From Sphingobacterium multivorum (GTDB lineage Bacteria; Bacteroidota; Bacteroidia; Sphingobacteriales; Sphingobacteriaceae), in NCBI RefSeq assembly GCF_900457465.1, contig NZ_UAUU01000009.1, forward strand, positions 62,001 through 126,000: DNA of 64,000 nt, given 5' to 3'. Made by a program: the position numbers and the translations under genes. How positions within the stretch are numbered: position 1 is the stretch's first letter; the number at the start of each line of letters is the position of its first letter. This document shows positions 45,401 through 55,627 of the stretch, piece by piece. A model generated the notes under the pieces. That model did not search any database, had not been told where the DNA came from, and saw only the letters and a list, made by a program, of their open reading frames with translations.

Positions 45401-46570
45401 ATGCGCATACTGATTATCCATACATTTTATCAAGATCCTGGTGGTGAAGACACTGTATTTCAGCAGGAATCTTCCCTCCTCGCGCAAGGACATGAGGTCC
45501 AAACGCTAACCTTTCAAAATAAAAAGGGGTTGCAGGGTGCACTACAGACAATAGGATCTTTTTGGAATATTTGCGCTGCTCAACGTGTCAAAAAAATAAT
45601 TCGGGCGTTTAAACCAGACATCGTTCACGTTCACAACACGCATTATGCAGCCGGCCCGATTATCGTGCGTACCATTGCCAAACTCGGCGTCCCCCAGGTC
45701 ATGACCCTGCACAATTTTCGTTTACTATGCCCTTCGGCGACACTGTACCACCATAACCGTCTCTTTCTGGATTCAATCCAAGAGGAGTTTCCATGGACAG
45801 CCGTCCGACAAAAAGCATTTAACAATTCTATCGTAAAAACATTTCTTCTCGCACTGAATTATTGGTTTCACCGTAAAATTGGGACTTGGAGAAAGGTCAA
45901 TCGCTACATCAATTTAAGCTCCTTTGCAAAGAACATATTCGTTGAATCGACGTTACACCTTCCGCCTGTTCAATTCGCGATAAAACCGAACTTTGTCTTT
46001 CCTACGAGAATAGCACCAGAGGGGCCGCAGGCCCACTTTGTATATGTCGGCCGTCTTTCAGATGAAAAGGGGATATTACAGCTGATCGATGCTTTCATCG
46101 GCACAGATTTTCAACTAGCAATTATCGGCGGCGGTCCGCTCGAAAATGAGGTTTTGAGAAGCATTAAAGACCAGGCGAATATTTCCTACCTCGGTTTTAA
46201 AAAGAGATCAGAAATACTTCCCTTGATAGCCAAAGCACAGGCTTTACTTGTACCATCGATTTGTTTTGAAGGGATGCCGATTACGATTCTTGAGGCTTAT
46301 TCAGTCGGAACAGCTGTGCTTTGCTCCAATTTAGGCCCACTCCCCGAACTGATTATCCCTGGCAAAACAGGACAAACGTTCGATCCCCACAACAAAAACG
46401 ATATCATCCAATGTTTGAGGGAGTGGAGCACAAAAACAACAAATGAAAAAGATGAGATAAGAAAGACCTGTATTGCTTACTATTTTAGTAATTTTACGCC
46501 TGAAATAAATGAAGCGAAGTTATTAGCGATCTATCAGGACGCTATTCACGATAAAAAACGGAATAAATGA
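45401..46570 (+). CDS. Glycosyltransferase family 4 protein
   Basis: This 389-residue GT4 enzyme begins RILIIHTFYQDPGGEDTVFQ, where the GGED loop is the acceptor site. The donor domain begins with FVYVGRLSDEKG near residue 210 and contains PSICFEGMPITILEAYSVG with the E-x7-E motif. It is separate from the main glycan locus, and its neighbours (prenyl synthase and SufT-like) do not suggest a pathway. The ATG at 45401 is chosen over 45383 because the family begins at this point. The stop overlaps the SufT-like start by four bases (ATGA), so translation is coupled. Confidence 0.92.
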   Translation: MRILIIHTFYQDPGGEDTVFQQESSLLAQGHEVQTLTFQNKKGLQGALQTIGSFWNICAAQRVKKIIRAFKPDIVHVHNTHYAAGPIIVRTIAKLGVPQVMTLHNFRLLCPSATLYHHNRLFLDSIQEEFPWTAVRQKAFNNSIVKTFLLALNYWFHRKIGTWRKVNRYINLSSFAKNIFVESTLHLPPVQFAIKPNFVFPTRIAPEGPQAHFVYVGRLSDEKGILQLIDAFIGTDFQLAIIGGGPLENEVLRSIKDQANISYLGFKKRSEILPLIAKAQALLVPSICFEGMPITILEAYSVGTAVLCSNLGPLPELIIPGKTGQTFDPHNKNDIIQCLREWSTKTTNEKDEIRKTCIAYYFSNFTPEINEAKLLAIYQDAIHDKKRNK

Positions 46571-46896
46571 GTATCATTGTATTAGATAAACTGGGTCTGG
46601 CGCCACAGATCCAAGCTGTACTGGAAACAATTTATGATCCTGAACTGAAACCCGCAAATATTGTGGATTTGGGGCTTGTATATGAAATCATTACGAAGGA
46701 AGAGGGTATTGCAAAGATTGTAATGACGTTGACTGCTCCTGGCTGCCCCGTGGCAGGCGAAATCATGAATGAAGTTCAAGAAAAAGTTGCTGCTGTAGCA
46801 GGTGTCAAAGAAGCATTGGTCGAATTGACATTTGATCCACCATGGACAAAAGACATGATGTCGGAAGAAGCAAAACTAGAGTTAGGGTTTTTATAG
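46567..46896 (+). CDS. DUF59/SufT-like iron-sulfur assembly factor
   Basis: This 109-residue protein consists of one MIP18 (DUF59) domain. It has IYDPELKPANIVDLGLVYEI, where the conserved D-P-E motif and the later LTAPGCPVAGEIMNEVQE with its cysteine are visible, and VELTFDPPWTKDMM near the end. Such proteins (SufT, PaaD relatives) help load iron-sulfur clusters onto targets. It overlaps the upstream GT4 gene by four bases, but no suf genes are in the window. A hairpin terminator follows about 95 bases later. Confidence 0.92.
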   Translation: MSIIVLDKLGLAPQIQAVLETIYDPELKPANIVDLGLVYEIITKEEGIAKIVMTLTAPGCPVAGEIMNEVQEKVAAVAGVKEALVELTFDPPWTKDMMSEEAKLELGFL

Positions 46897-46990
46897 CGAA
46901 ATCCGAAAGAAACTCAAAAACTTTATCAAAAAATACAAACTGTGATTTCACATGAGCATTAAATGCGGAGGACAGGTTTAAAAGATACAT

Positions 46991-47035
46991 ACCTAAAAAA
47001 GGTCCACATTAGAGATAATTGGACCTTTTCTAGGT
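46991..47035 (+). terminator. Intrinsic terminator after the SufT-like gene
   Basis: ACCTAAAAAAGGTCCA at 46991-47006 pairs imperfectly with TGGACCTTTTCTAGGT at 47020-47035. The core AAAAGGTCCA/TGGACCTTTT is perfect. The loop is 13 bases. A full run of T is not present, but the right arm is T-rich. Confidence 0.7.
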
Positions 47036-47095
47036 ATACTTAGATAGCAATTTGAAGTTTAATTTTTCCTATATTTAGTTAGAAATAACCAATAT

Positions 47096-48595
47096 ATGAA
47101 AAAACCGCTGCTTCTCGCCTTTGGACTATTCCTTGTATTTATCAATCAATCTCATACGCAAGAAGCAACGCTCACGATCGATATTTCATCTCCCCAAGAG
47201 AAACACAATACAGCTGGATGCTATTGGGGTCAATACAATCACATCCGATGGGTCATCAACTTATAAACTCATCAATAATCGGTTTAATAAGACTTTTACG
47301 ATTCCCCACATCACCAAACTCTATGTGACAGGTGTCAGTAATTCCAATTGGAGTCAACAATTGTACATTTCCCCCGGAGATCATCTTCATGTTCGGGTAG
47401 ATTTCAAAAGATGGTAAAGATCAGATTACAATAACAGGTAAAGGTAGTGAGAACAATCAGCCGTTCTATTTCCCCGACGACATTTATTTTTGAAGAACTT
47501 CGGGAGGATTCGCTTCCAGATAGGTTACTTGTGGCGATACAAAAAAATATGGATAGCTTAAGCCAGGAAACCAAGAGATATATTACTCAAAACAAACCAA
47601 CGGCAACCTTCGAAAAAGTTCTACAATACAATCTGGCTTATGCTCCTGCAGAATTGTTTCTCAATTTTTACGGTAACCATAAGTTTTATTTAGAATCACG
47701 AGATGATAGTGAAAAATTGACGGCAATCTGGAAACAGAAAAGGGATAGTCTACTGGCTGTATACCCCTTGAATAATGCCGAAGCATTGATCAGTCCAATA
47801 TATAAAATGCTGATCGGAAATTATCTTTTACAAAGGAAAGAAGAACTTTGGGCTACTGCTCAGTCAAGCGATTTCCTTTCGACCTATTATTCGGAATTTC
47901 CTTCAAACCAAAGAGCACAAGCATACTCCGGTGATCCGGAGAACTTATTGCAAGAAAAGATCATCAATAAGGAATTTACAGGTCAAATCAACGAATATCT
48001 ATATGCTTACCTCTTACAAATGATGAGCAGGTCAAAAAAAACCAATGCTACAGTCATCTTCGACCGTTTTAAGGCTAAATATCCGACCAGTTTATACCGT
48101 TCTCTTTACGAACCAATGATCACTGAAGCACGTATAAACGAGAAGCGACCGTTGAATGAAAAAATGGTCTTTTTAGATAGCAGTGGCCGATTGAAAAAGC
48201 TGGATGATGTAATCAACCTATTCAAAGGAAGAACTGTTTTGGTTGATATGTGGGGAACTTGGTGTGGCCCCTGTCATCAAGAAATTGAGAAAAATGCACA
48301 TGCATTGAAAACACACTTTAAAAATAAGGATCTGCAATTCCTTTATATCTCAAACTTTGACTTAAAAAATCAACTCAATTGGAAAAAACTCATCCGCTAT
48401 TATAGTATGGAAGGAAGTCATGTTTTAGCAAGCCGGGAGCTTTCAGAAGACGCAATGAACAAAACAGGTAGTGATAGCTTCCCGACTTATTTTATTATTA
48501 AAAAGGATGGGACATATGAACTTTCGAAAGCAGGTTATCCAATGGAAAGAGAGCTGTTGATCAAACAGCTGGAAGAAGCCATGTCATACCACTGA
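47096..48595 (+). pseudogene. TlpA-like thioredoxin protein with three frameshifts in the N-terminal part
   Basis: The original gene begins at ATG 47096 with a signal peptide (KKPLLLAFGLFLVFINQSHT). Three single-base insertions break it: AAA at 47201-47203, AAAA at 47406-47409 and TTTTT at 47487-47491. Removing one base from each run gives one continuous frame of about 500 residues that joins the fragments GVNTITSDGSS, VDFKDGKDQIT and DDIYFEELRED. The intact C-terminal part (47447-48595) contains a thioredoxin-like domain, TVLVDMWGTWCGPCHQEIEK, with the CGPC active site near its residue 270. As it stands the export signal is disconnected from the thioredoxin domain. A pseudogene or a poorly called region are both possible. 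Confidence 0.82.
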
Positions 48596-48662
48596 TGAAC
48601 TTGATCTAAAAATCTTGCTCTATTTTTTGAACAGCACTTTTAAGTGGACGAGTGTAACCTGT

Positions 48663-49907
48663 CTATTTACCGAGACTATTATTTTCCAAATCACTCAACT
48701 TTTTCAAAGGCTTGGCGCTATTGGCATCCGCACCGAAAAGTAATTTCCAAAGCTTACGTGACTCTTTGGTCAATAGTGGGGATACAATGGAAAGAATGAG
48801 CACATATACAACCACAAAAGATTGAATAACGGGTAATAAAGCCCCTGCTTTACCAATATTTGCCATGATAATGGAAAACTCTCCCCGCGCAGACAAGGTA
48901 AAGCCAATATCAAAAGAAGTTTTAGGTTTCATACCCGAAAATTTAGCTGCAAAATAGCCCGAAGCAAGATTCCCCATCACCGTCACCAGCGCTGCAATCG
49001 AAGCCCAAAAGACAGCTCCTCCAAGGGACATAATGTCAATAGACAATCCGAAACTAAAGAAAAACATGGCCCCAAAAAAGTCCTTATAGGGCAGCACCAT
49101 CGATTCAATCTTTTTGATGTATTGCGAATCCGCCAACACTAAGCCGGCCATCAATGCCCCGATAGCCTCCGCAACATGGATGGTTTCGGAGAAACCTGCC
49201 ACAATAAAAAGTAAGGCAAAGATGATCAATATAAATAATTCAGAAGTTTTCTCCTTCAATAAGCGATCGATCGCAGGCACCAATTTTCTGCCTAAAATCA
49301 AAAAGGCCAATATAAATCCCAAAGCCAGTAAGGAAGTTCCAGCTACCGTCCAAAACGAACTGCTTCCTGTTAGTATCAGGCCCGAAAGGAAAGAAATATG
49401 CATCGCTATAAACAGGTCATCGAACATAATCATCCCCATGATGACCTCCGTCTCCGGGTTGGCTGTGCGTTTGAGATCTGTCAGCACCTTTGCAACAATC
49501 GCCGTGGATGAACTCGTCATGATACCACATAACACCATCATCTCCTTAAATGGCATATCCATCAACCAACCAATCAACAACCCTGAGGTAAAGTTCAATA
49601 AGACGTAAATTGTTCCGCCGGTGACAATTGCTTTACCGGATTTAATCAGTCGATTGACCGAAAACTCAAGGCCAAGGTAGAACAGCAGGAATAATACGCC
49701 CAACCGTCCCATGAAATCAATAAAGGGTTTACTTTCTGTAAATGTTAAATCCACCAGACCAACCTGCGGAGCGTGCTGCCCCAAAACCATTCCTATAATA
49801 ATGAAAAATGGAATAACAGAAAACTTAAGCTTATTGGCGATGAGGCCAACAATGGCAACAAGTCCTACAGCGATTCCAATTTCCAGTATTAAGGTATGTG
49901 ATAGCAT
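48663..49907 (-). CDS. Cation:proton antiporter, KhtU/Kef-like (CPA2)
   Basis: This 414-residue membrane protein belongs to the CPA2 family, with about twelve helices. Conserved features include FFIIIGMVLGQHAP near residue 35, FLLFYLGLEFSVNRL near residue 75, GIMTSSSTAIVAKVLTDL near residue 130 and ADSQYIKK near residue 265. The cytosolic RCK domain of KefC is missing. That fits KhtU, whose regulation comes from the separate KhtT protein encoded four bases upstream here. It should exchange K+ or another monovalent cation for protons under alkaline or high-potassium stress. Confidence 0.92.
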   Translation of the reverse strand: MLSHTLILEIGIAVGLVAIVGLIANKLKFSVIPFFIIIGMVLGQHAPQVGLVDLTFTESKPFIDFMGRLGVLFLLFYLGLEFSVNRLIKSGKAIVTGGTIYVLLNFTSGLLIGWLMDMPFKEMMVLCGIMTSSSTAIVAKVLTDLKRTANPETEVIMGMIMFDDLFIAMHISFLSGLILTGSSSFWTVAGTSLLALGFILAFLILGRKLVPAIDRLLKEKTSELFILIIFALLFIVAGFSETIHVAEAIGALMAGLVLADSQYIKKIESMVLPYKDFFGAMFFFSFGLSIDIMSLGGAVFWASIAALVTVMGNLASGYFAAKFSGMKPKTSFDIGFTLSARGEFSIIMANIGKAGALLPVIQSFVVVYVLILSIVSPLLTKESRKLWKLLFGADANSAKPLKKLSDLENNSLGK

Positions 49908-49910
49908 AAA

Positions 49911-50390
49911 TTACAGTAAAATTTCCTTCAAAAGTTTAATATTATTCTTCTTTCCAGCGATGACAAGTGTGGTGCCTGGGCTAATCAAATAAGACGGTCC
50001 TGGATTTATAACCGTATCATCATCCCGTATCCCAGCAATAATCGATGCGCCTGTACGTTGACGAACTTCCAGCTCTCCAATTGTCTTTCCGGCACCCTCA
50101 TTTTTGCCTTCCACTTTGTACCATTCAATGCGTAAATCGTCCAAAGCAACTTCAATTGTCTCCAAAGCTTTAGGCTTGTAGGACAAACCACCGATAATAC
50201 CCGCAATCTGCCGAGATTCATCGTCATTGAGTGTCATGACGCAACGTGACTCATGTTCCTCATCATCATAGCGATAAAGTTCCCGTCTGCCATCGTCATG
50301 GATAACAACAACCATATTGTCTCCCGCATCGGTTTCAATTTGAAATTTTTTTCCAATTCCAATCAGATCGGACTCTCTTACAATAGACAT
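49911..50390 (-). CDS. KhtT-like regulatory subunit of the cation:proton antiporter
   Basis: This 159-residue cytoplasmic protein has an N-terminal KhtT-like domain ([20 protein letters not shown]) and a C-terminal TrkA-C/RCK_C domain ([20 protein letters not shown]), followed by [15 protein letters not shown]. In Bacillus the KhtT protein binds KhtU and controls potassium efflux in response to ligands such as cyclic di-AMP and alkaline pH. The order here is khtT-like then khtU-like, with a three-base gap on the minus strand, so the two form an operon. The ligand in this organism is unknown. Confidence 0.9.
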   Translation of the reverse strand: MSIVRESDLIGIGKKFQIETDAGDNMVVVIHDDGRRELYRYDDEEHESRCVMTLNDDESRQIAGIIGGLSYKPKALETIEVALDDLRIEWYKVEGKNEGAGKTIGELEVRQRTGASIIAGIRDDDTVINPGPSYLISPGTTLVIAGKKNNIKLLKEILL

Positions 50391-50912
50391 AATTTTCTAT
50401 TTAAATAAATACTAATAATATAAGCTTCATAACGTGGTATACCACAATTACAAAAACAAGCTGAAGGTTTTTACTACAAAAACAAAGACTTTGAGGAAAA
50501 ACAGCATCAGCCCTTAGCTACTAAAACACAAATTTACCCAAAAAATCAATCTTAAACGAATCCGCAGGTAGCTAACGGGATGGGCTACAAAGAGCAAATT
50601 ACCCCAAAATACTAAAAAAAGAGCAGAAAAACGACTCTTTTAACCGATTTCATCCCTTTTTTCGACGTATGGCATCGTGATGACATAACTGAACAACAAT
50701 AAAAGCACTCGGTGTACATAGGCTATTAACGATCCGAGTTCCTAACAGAACAAATCAGCTTTTATTAGCTCCAATTTTCATTACAAATACCCATTTCTAT
50801 AACGTTTTCGTAGTTCATGCAATCGTTTTTTCCAAGAAGCAATAGAATTGCCAAAGGTTTATTTCTTTATAATTGCCGCATTAAACACTTACTGAATCTA
50901 AATTACACACCT
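50391..50912 (+). other. Non-coding gap upstream of the susC gene
   Basis: This 522-base AT-rich gap must contain the diverging promoters of the KhtT-like and SusC genes. A GAGTTCCTAACAG stretch at about 50738 and a TTTATTAG-rich part near 50762 are candidates, but no promoter or hairpin is convincing. No gene is seen. Confidence 0.4.
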
Positions 50913-53897
50913 ATGGTCAAAAAGAGTCATCTCATCCTTCTGACACCATTATCAATCTTGTCATCAGCGGCACCTATTTACGGGGTAGCGAACCCACGTA
51001 ATTTGGTTGCAATAACCAGTCGTTCACCCTTCCAGCAAGTCATCTCCGGAAAGGTCGTTGATGAAACTGGGAAACCAATAAGCGGCGTTACCGTTTCTGA
51101 AAAAGGTAAAGCGGCAGCAACGACAACCAATCAAGACGGTATCTTCTCCCTGAGCGTCAGTTCAAAAAATGCCATCCTAACATTTAACTCGATCGGATTT
51201 ACAGCGAAAGAAGTCTCCGCGGCACAAGCAGCACAAATAACCTTGACAAAATCCGAGGATGTTTTGGATGAAGTTGTGGTCGTAGGTTATGGTAAACAGA
51301 AAAAGAGCGATTTGACAGGAAGCATCGCTACAGTGGAAGCAAAATCCCTAGAACGAATAAATTCACCGAATGTTGTCGATAAACTTCAAGGTAAGATTTC
51401 TGGTCTGGCGATCAATTCCGGTTCAGCCAAACCTGGTGAAACAGCTTCTATCAATATTCGGGGTGAGAACTCGATATCCGCGTCCAATGCTCCCCTAATT
51501 ATCTTGGATGGAATCCCTTTTAGTGGTTCCTTGGGTGATATCTCTTCCAATACAATTGCCAGTATCTCGGTATTGAAAGATGCCTCATCCACTGCAATTT
51601 ATGGTTCAAGAGCTGCAAATGGCGTTATCCTTATCACCTCAAAAAAGGGTGCAGCAGGAAAAGCACGCATCAATTATAACGGTTATTTTGGGGTACAAAG
51701 TGTAGAACGTCGTCTTAAATTGATGAACGGCCCACAATACATCCAATTTACGCGTGATTACCAGGCTTCGAAAGGAAAAACCGGCGATCAGCTTAACCCT
51801 GAGAATTATCTTTTTGCCAACGTATTGGAACAATACAAAAAAGGGGAAGAAGTCAATTGGCAGGATGAAGTATTCAATAGCGGCGCTCCTGTTCAGGAAC
51901 ATCAACTCAGTTTTTCGGGCGGAACGGATAAATCCGATTATTATGCATCTGTGAGCTACCTAAATCAAGATGGCGTTGTAAAAAATACGCCATACGAAAG
52001 ATACAATGTCAATCTGAACCTCAATCAAAGTTTAAGCTCTTGGTTAAAGCTAGGAATGACCATGCAGGCTTCTCAAGGGAACCGCGACGGCGTACAGCCC
52101 AACTTCGAGAGTGTTGTAAAACTTTCCCCTTACAGTAAAAACCGCGATGCCGATGGTACTGCTATAACGTACCCGATGTATGCACAAACACTATGGGCGC
52201 ATCCTTTTGCAGACGAAAAAGGCCAATGGGATCAGACCAGAAGAACAGTCTATGCGAATACTTGGCTTGATGTGAAACTCCCTATCGAAGGATTAAGTTT
52301 CAAAACCACATTCGGAACCAACTACCGAAATATTAATGAAAACTCCTATTACGGTTCAAATACGGTTACAGGACGTGGCGTAAATGGTACCGGATCAATT
52401 TACAATGAGCATTTTTGGGACTGGACCTGGGAAAATCTCTTGACCTATGACCGTACCTTTGGTGACCACAAGATCAATGTCGTGGGTCTCTATTCTTCGC
52501 AGAAAACAAATTTGAAAACTTCAAGAATGAACGGAGACGATTTTGTATCAGATGCCGGATATAACAACATGGCCTCTGCCTCTAAAAATCTTAAGATCGA
52601 ATCTAATCTGCAAAATACAGCGATGATTTCCTACATGGGAAGAATCAACTATGCTTTTAAGGATCGTTACCTATTAACTTTAACCGGTCGTTCGGACGGT
52701 TATAGTGCATTCTCGATCAACAACCGATATGCATTTTTCCCATCGGTTGCAGGAGCCTGGGTGGTTTCTAAAGAAGGAAATGTGCAGGATTATTTCGATT
52801 TATTAAAACTTCGTGTTTCTTATGGTAAAAATGGAAACCAGGCCGTATCGCCATATCAAACTTACGACCGTCTGACTAACGTCGATTATATCTATGGTCT
52901 TGACCCCGTCAAAGGACTTGTGATGAATTTCAATGGCCGTGGAAGTAATCTAACGTGGGAAACAACAGCTTCATTAAACCTTGGTTTGGATTTTGGTATT
53001 CTCAAAAATAGACTTTCAGGAACGATCGACTACTACTCCTCTAAGACATCGGATCTCTTATTAAGTGAACAGGTTCCTGTCATGAACGGTTACAACACCA
53101 TTTTGACCAATATCGGTGAAACCTCAAACAAAGGGATCGAAGTTACCTTGAATGCCATACCGGTCAAAAATGGCAATTTCCAATGGAACGTCAATACGAC
53201 CTTTGCCTATAACAACAATAAAATCACCAAACTGCGCGCGGATGGAAAAGATGATTTGACCAATGCCTGGTTAATCGGAAAGCCTATCCGTATTTTCTAC
53301 GATTATAAAGTCATTGGTGTATGGCAAGAGGGCGACGACATCGCAAACTCCTATCAGCCTAAAGCGAAACCTGGCGATGCCAAGTTAGCAGATCTCAACA
53401 ACGACGGTAAAATCGACGCCAGTGACCGTACGATGATGGGGAACAAGATATCGCCTTATACACTTGGTATTGGTAATGATTTCACCTACAAGAATTTCTC
53501 CCTGTCAATCTTTATGAATGGAGCCTTTGGCGGAACGAAAATAGATGATTTCAAAAACATCGAACGTTTCTTACCTAACAACGGTGCCAATTACCTTGCC
53601 GACATGCCTTACTGGACGCCAGAGCGCACCAATACAGATATTCCATCGCCTGGATATACGCCAGTAAATAACCATACTTATTATATCAATTCATCCTATT
53701 GGCGAATTAGAGACTTTAGCTTGGGCTATACTTTTGACGGCGATTTTCTAAAAAGATTGAATCTCTCTTCCATTAAAGCTTTTATCAACGCCCGTAACCT
53801 CTATACATTCTCCAAAATCAAAGGTTACAACGTAGAGGCATTGAGCGTGAGTTCGACCACAGGTAATCCAACAACGACAAATATTGCCAGTCCTTAA
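50913..53897 (+). CDS. SusC/RagA-type TonB-linked outer-membrane protein, cut short by an in-frame TAA
   Basis: This SusC-like receptor (994 residues) has a signal peptide (HLILLTPLSILSSAAPIYGV), a carboxypeptidase-like domain (VVDETGKPISGVTVSE), a plug domain (PNVVDKLQGKISGLAINSGS and later TAIYGSRAANGVILIT) and a long barrel. It pairs with the SusD gene downstream to import an unknown glycan or oligopeptide. It ends NIASP at TAA 53895-53897. The same frame then continues without any other change for 14 codons, PVARTFSLGVNVQF, and stops at TAA 53940-53942. That tail is the terminal barrel strand, ending in the Phe that the BAM machinery recognises. A Tyr codon (TAT or TAC) in place of this TAA would give a normal protein. 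ATG 50817 is an alternative start. Confidence 0.92.
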   Translation: MVKKSHLILLTPLSILSSAAPIYGVANPRNLVAITSRSPFQQVISGKVVDETGKPISGVTVSEKGKAAATTTNQDGIFSLSVSSKNAILTFNSIGFTAKEVSAAQAAQITLTKSEDVLDEVVVVGYGKQKKSDLTGSIATVEAKSLERINSPNVVDKLQGKISGLAINSGSAKPGETASINIRGENSISASNAPLIILDGIPFSGSLGDISSNTIASISVLKDASSTAIYGSRAANGVILITSKKGAAGKARINYNGYFGVQSVERRLKLMNGPQYIQFTRDYQASKGKTGDQLNPENYLFANVLEQYKKGEEVNWQDEVFNSGAPVQEHQLSFSGGTDKSDYYASVSYLNQDGVVKNTPYERYNVNLNLNQSLSSWLKLGMTMQASQGNRDGVQPNFESVVKLSPYSKNRDADGTAITYPMYAQTLWAHPFADEKGQWDQTRRTVYANTWLDVKLPIEGLSFKTTFGTNYRNINENSYYGSNTVTGRGVNGTGSIYNEHFWDWTWENLLTYDRTFGDHKINVVGLYSSQKTNLKTSRMNGDDFVSDAGYNNMASASKNLKIESNLQNTAMISYMGRINYAFKDRYLLTLTGRSDGYSAFSINNRYAFFPSVAGAWVVSKEGNVQDYFDLLKLRVSYGKNGNQAVSPYQTYDRLTNVDYIYGLDPVKGLVMNFNGRGSNLTWETTASLNLGLDFGILKNRLSGTIDYYSSKTSDLLLSEQVPVMNGYNTILTNIGETSNKGIEVTLNAIPVKNGNFQWNVNTTFAYNNNKITKLRADGKDDLTNAWLIGKPIRIFYDYKVIGVWQEGDDIANSYQPKAKPGDAKLADLNNDGKIDASDRTMMGNKISPYTLGIGNDFTYKNFSLSIFMNGAFGGTKIDDFKNIERFLPNNGANYLADMPYWTPERTNTDIPSPGYTPVNNHTYYINSSYWRIRDFSLGYTFDGDFLKRLNLSSIKAFINARNLYTFSKIKGYNVEALSVSSTTGNPTTTNIASP

Positions 53898-53955
53898 CCT
53901 GTTGCAAGAACATTCTCATTGGGAGTAAATGTCCAATTCTAAACACATCAAGATC

Positions 53956-55578
53956 ATGAAGAAAAGAAATACAACTTTATATACAATGCTAGCTGGCCTA
54001 AGCTTACTTTTCACAGGCTGCAGCAAGAACTTCTTAAATGAAGACACCAGTAGCTTTCAGTCACCTGATAATACCTATATTAACACGAAAGGCTTCGAAA
54101 CTGGACTAAATGGTTTATACTCTTATGCCCGCATGGAATTCCTGACCTGGAACGGTAGTATCTTTTCCCAAGGAGCAACCCCGCAGGAAGCGCTACAGGT
54201 CGGAACGGATATCGTTGCCATCAAAACTACAGGTACAGACGCTACATTGGCTCCATTCAGCAATTATACGCTAAATCCGGCTTCGTCTTATGTACGCAAT
54301 TATTGGAAATATGCCTACGGATTTATCGGTAATACCAATACCATCCTCGAGGCTTTAAAAAAGGATGGTATCAGCTGGACGGACAAGGATAACGATCCAA
54401 AACGTGTAGAAGCAACGGCCCGTTTCTTCCGCGCCTATAGCTATCGCTACTTAGTCAACTTATACGGCGATGTGCCTTGGGTGGACAAGGTCTCCGAAAC
54501 ACCCCGTCGTGATTTCACCCGTACACCGAAAGCTGAAATCTTGACGCACATGATTGAAGACCTGAAGTATGCAAGTGAAAACCTACCCGACAATCCAGGT
54601 ACAATTCAGGAAGGTAAATTGACGAAATGGGCCGCTTTACACTACCTGGCAGAAGCATATATCGAAGCTGGACAGCCAGATTTAGCTGTAGAGGCTGCCA
54701 ACAAAGTGGTTCAAAATGGCTACTTTAAATTAAACGATCAACGTTTTGGTGCCGAAAAAGATAAACCCGGGGATTATTTCCACGATATGTTTATTGAAAA
54801 CAATCAAAATCGCGGTTCCGGCAATCAAGAAACCATCTGGGCCATCCAATTGGTATACAATACACAAGGAGGTGGCGACCGCTACACCGATTGGAGCAAA
54901 CGCGCGTGGGTTCCTTTCTATTCACAACAAAAAGGATTTGCTTTGGCCGACTCACTTGGAGGAAGAGGTCTTGGGCACGTACGCCCTTACCAATGGTGGC
55001 TGGATAGCTATGAAAAACAGGATGTCAGAAATTCATCTTTCAATATCAAACGCGATTGGTATTATAACGATCCCTCCGTACCTGAGCTTTATGGAAAGAA
55101 GATCGTACTTACCGACGCGATCAAAGAATCAGGCAATGTATTCCCGACAACAACCAAATTTTTCTACGGGAAGACAGCTGTTGACCCTGCATTTGAAGGA
55201 AATATGAAGGACCGTGTGAAAGTACGTTTGGCCGAAACTTACCTACTATTGGCAGAAGCATACTGGCGTGCCAATAAACCGGCACAAGCTAAGGATGCCA
55301 TCAACGCTGTCCGTGCCCGTGCAAAAGCGTCATTAATCGATGCCGCAGCGATCAATGCGGATTTGATTCTCGACGAACGCGCCCGCGAGCTTATTGGTGA
55401 GGAAATGCGTCGCATGACCCTTGCCCGTTTCGGGGAGGATGTATTTTTACGCCGCGTGCAAACATTAAACACACAATCGAAAAATGTGGTGAAAAAAGAA
55501 TTTATTCTTTGGCCAATTCCACAAGAAGTTATCGACAGTAACACTGGTGCAGCCTTCCCACAAAATCCGGGATACTAA
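53956..55578 (+). CDS. SusD/RagB family lipoprotein
   Basis: This 540-residue protein is the surface-exposed nutrient-binding partner of SusC. A lipoprotein signal ends in LLFTGCSKNFLNED, giving a lipid Cys near residue 22. The SusD fold shows YNTQGGGDRY near the middle and a conserved DERARELIGEEMRRMTLARF near residue 475, typical of the C-terminal helical region, followed by LWPIPQEVIDSN. The start at 53956 lies 13 bases after the second TAA of the SusC frame. The paired genes probably import one substrate, which cannot be named. Confidence 0.95.
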   Translation: MKKRNTTLYTMLAGLSLLFTGCSKNFLNEDTSSFQSPDNTYINTKGFETGLNGLYSYARMEFLTWNGSIFSQGATPQEALQVGTDIVAIKTTGTDATLAPFSNYTLNPASSYVRNYWKYAYGFIGNTNTILEALKKDGISWTDKDNDPKRVEATARFFRAYSYRYLVNLYGDVPWVDKVSETPRRDFTRTPKAEILTHMIEDLKYASENLPDNPGTIQEGKLTKWAALHYLAEAYIEAGQPDLAVEAANKVVQNGYFKLNDQRFGAEKDKPGDYFHDMFIENNQNRGSGNQETIWAIQLVYNTQGGGDRYTDWSKRAWVPFYSQQKGFALADSLGGRGLGHVRPYQWWLDSYEKQDVRNSSFNIKRDWYYNDPSVPELYGKKIVLTDAIKESGNVFPTTTKFFYGKTAVDPAFEGNMKDRVKVRLAETYLLLAEAYWRANKPAQAKDAINAVRARAKASLIDAAAINADLILDERARELIGEEMRRMTLARFGEDVFLRRVQTLNTQSKNVVKKEFILWPIPQEVIDSNTGAAFPQNPGY

Positions 55579-55585
55579 ACCTTCC

Positions 55586-55626
55586 AAAAAACCTTCATGA
55601 GCCCAAAGGCCATGGAGGTTTTTTCT
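55586..55626 (+). terminator. Bidirectional intrinsic terminator after susD
   Basis: AAAAAACCTTCATG at 55586-55599 pairs with CATGGAGGTTTTTT at 55611-55624 with one mismatch, flanked by A and T runs. It sits between convergent susD and the MBL gene and can serve both strands. Confidence 0.88.
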
Positions 55627-55627
55627 T

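Noticed and set aside
49114..49608. Open frame of 164 codons on the plus strand
   Set aside because: It is antisense to the KhtU-like antiporter gene and lacks a recognisable domain. It is explained by the codon bias of the membrane protein on the other strand.
54746..55207. Open frame of 153 codons inside susD
   Set aside because: It overlaps the well-supported SusD gene in another frame, and its composition is not protein-like.
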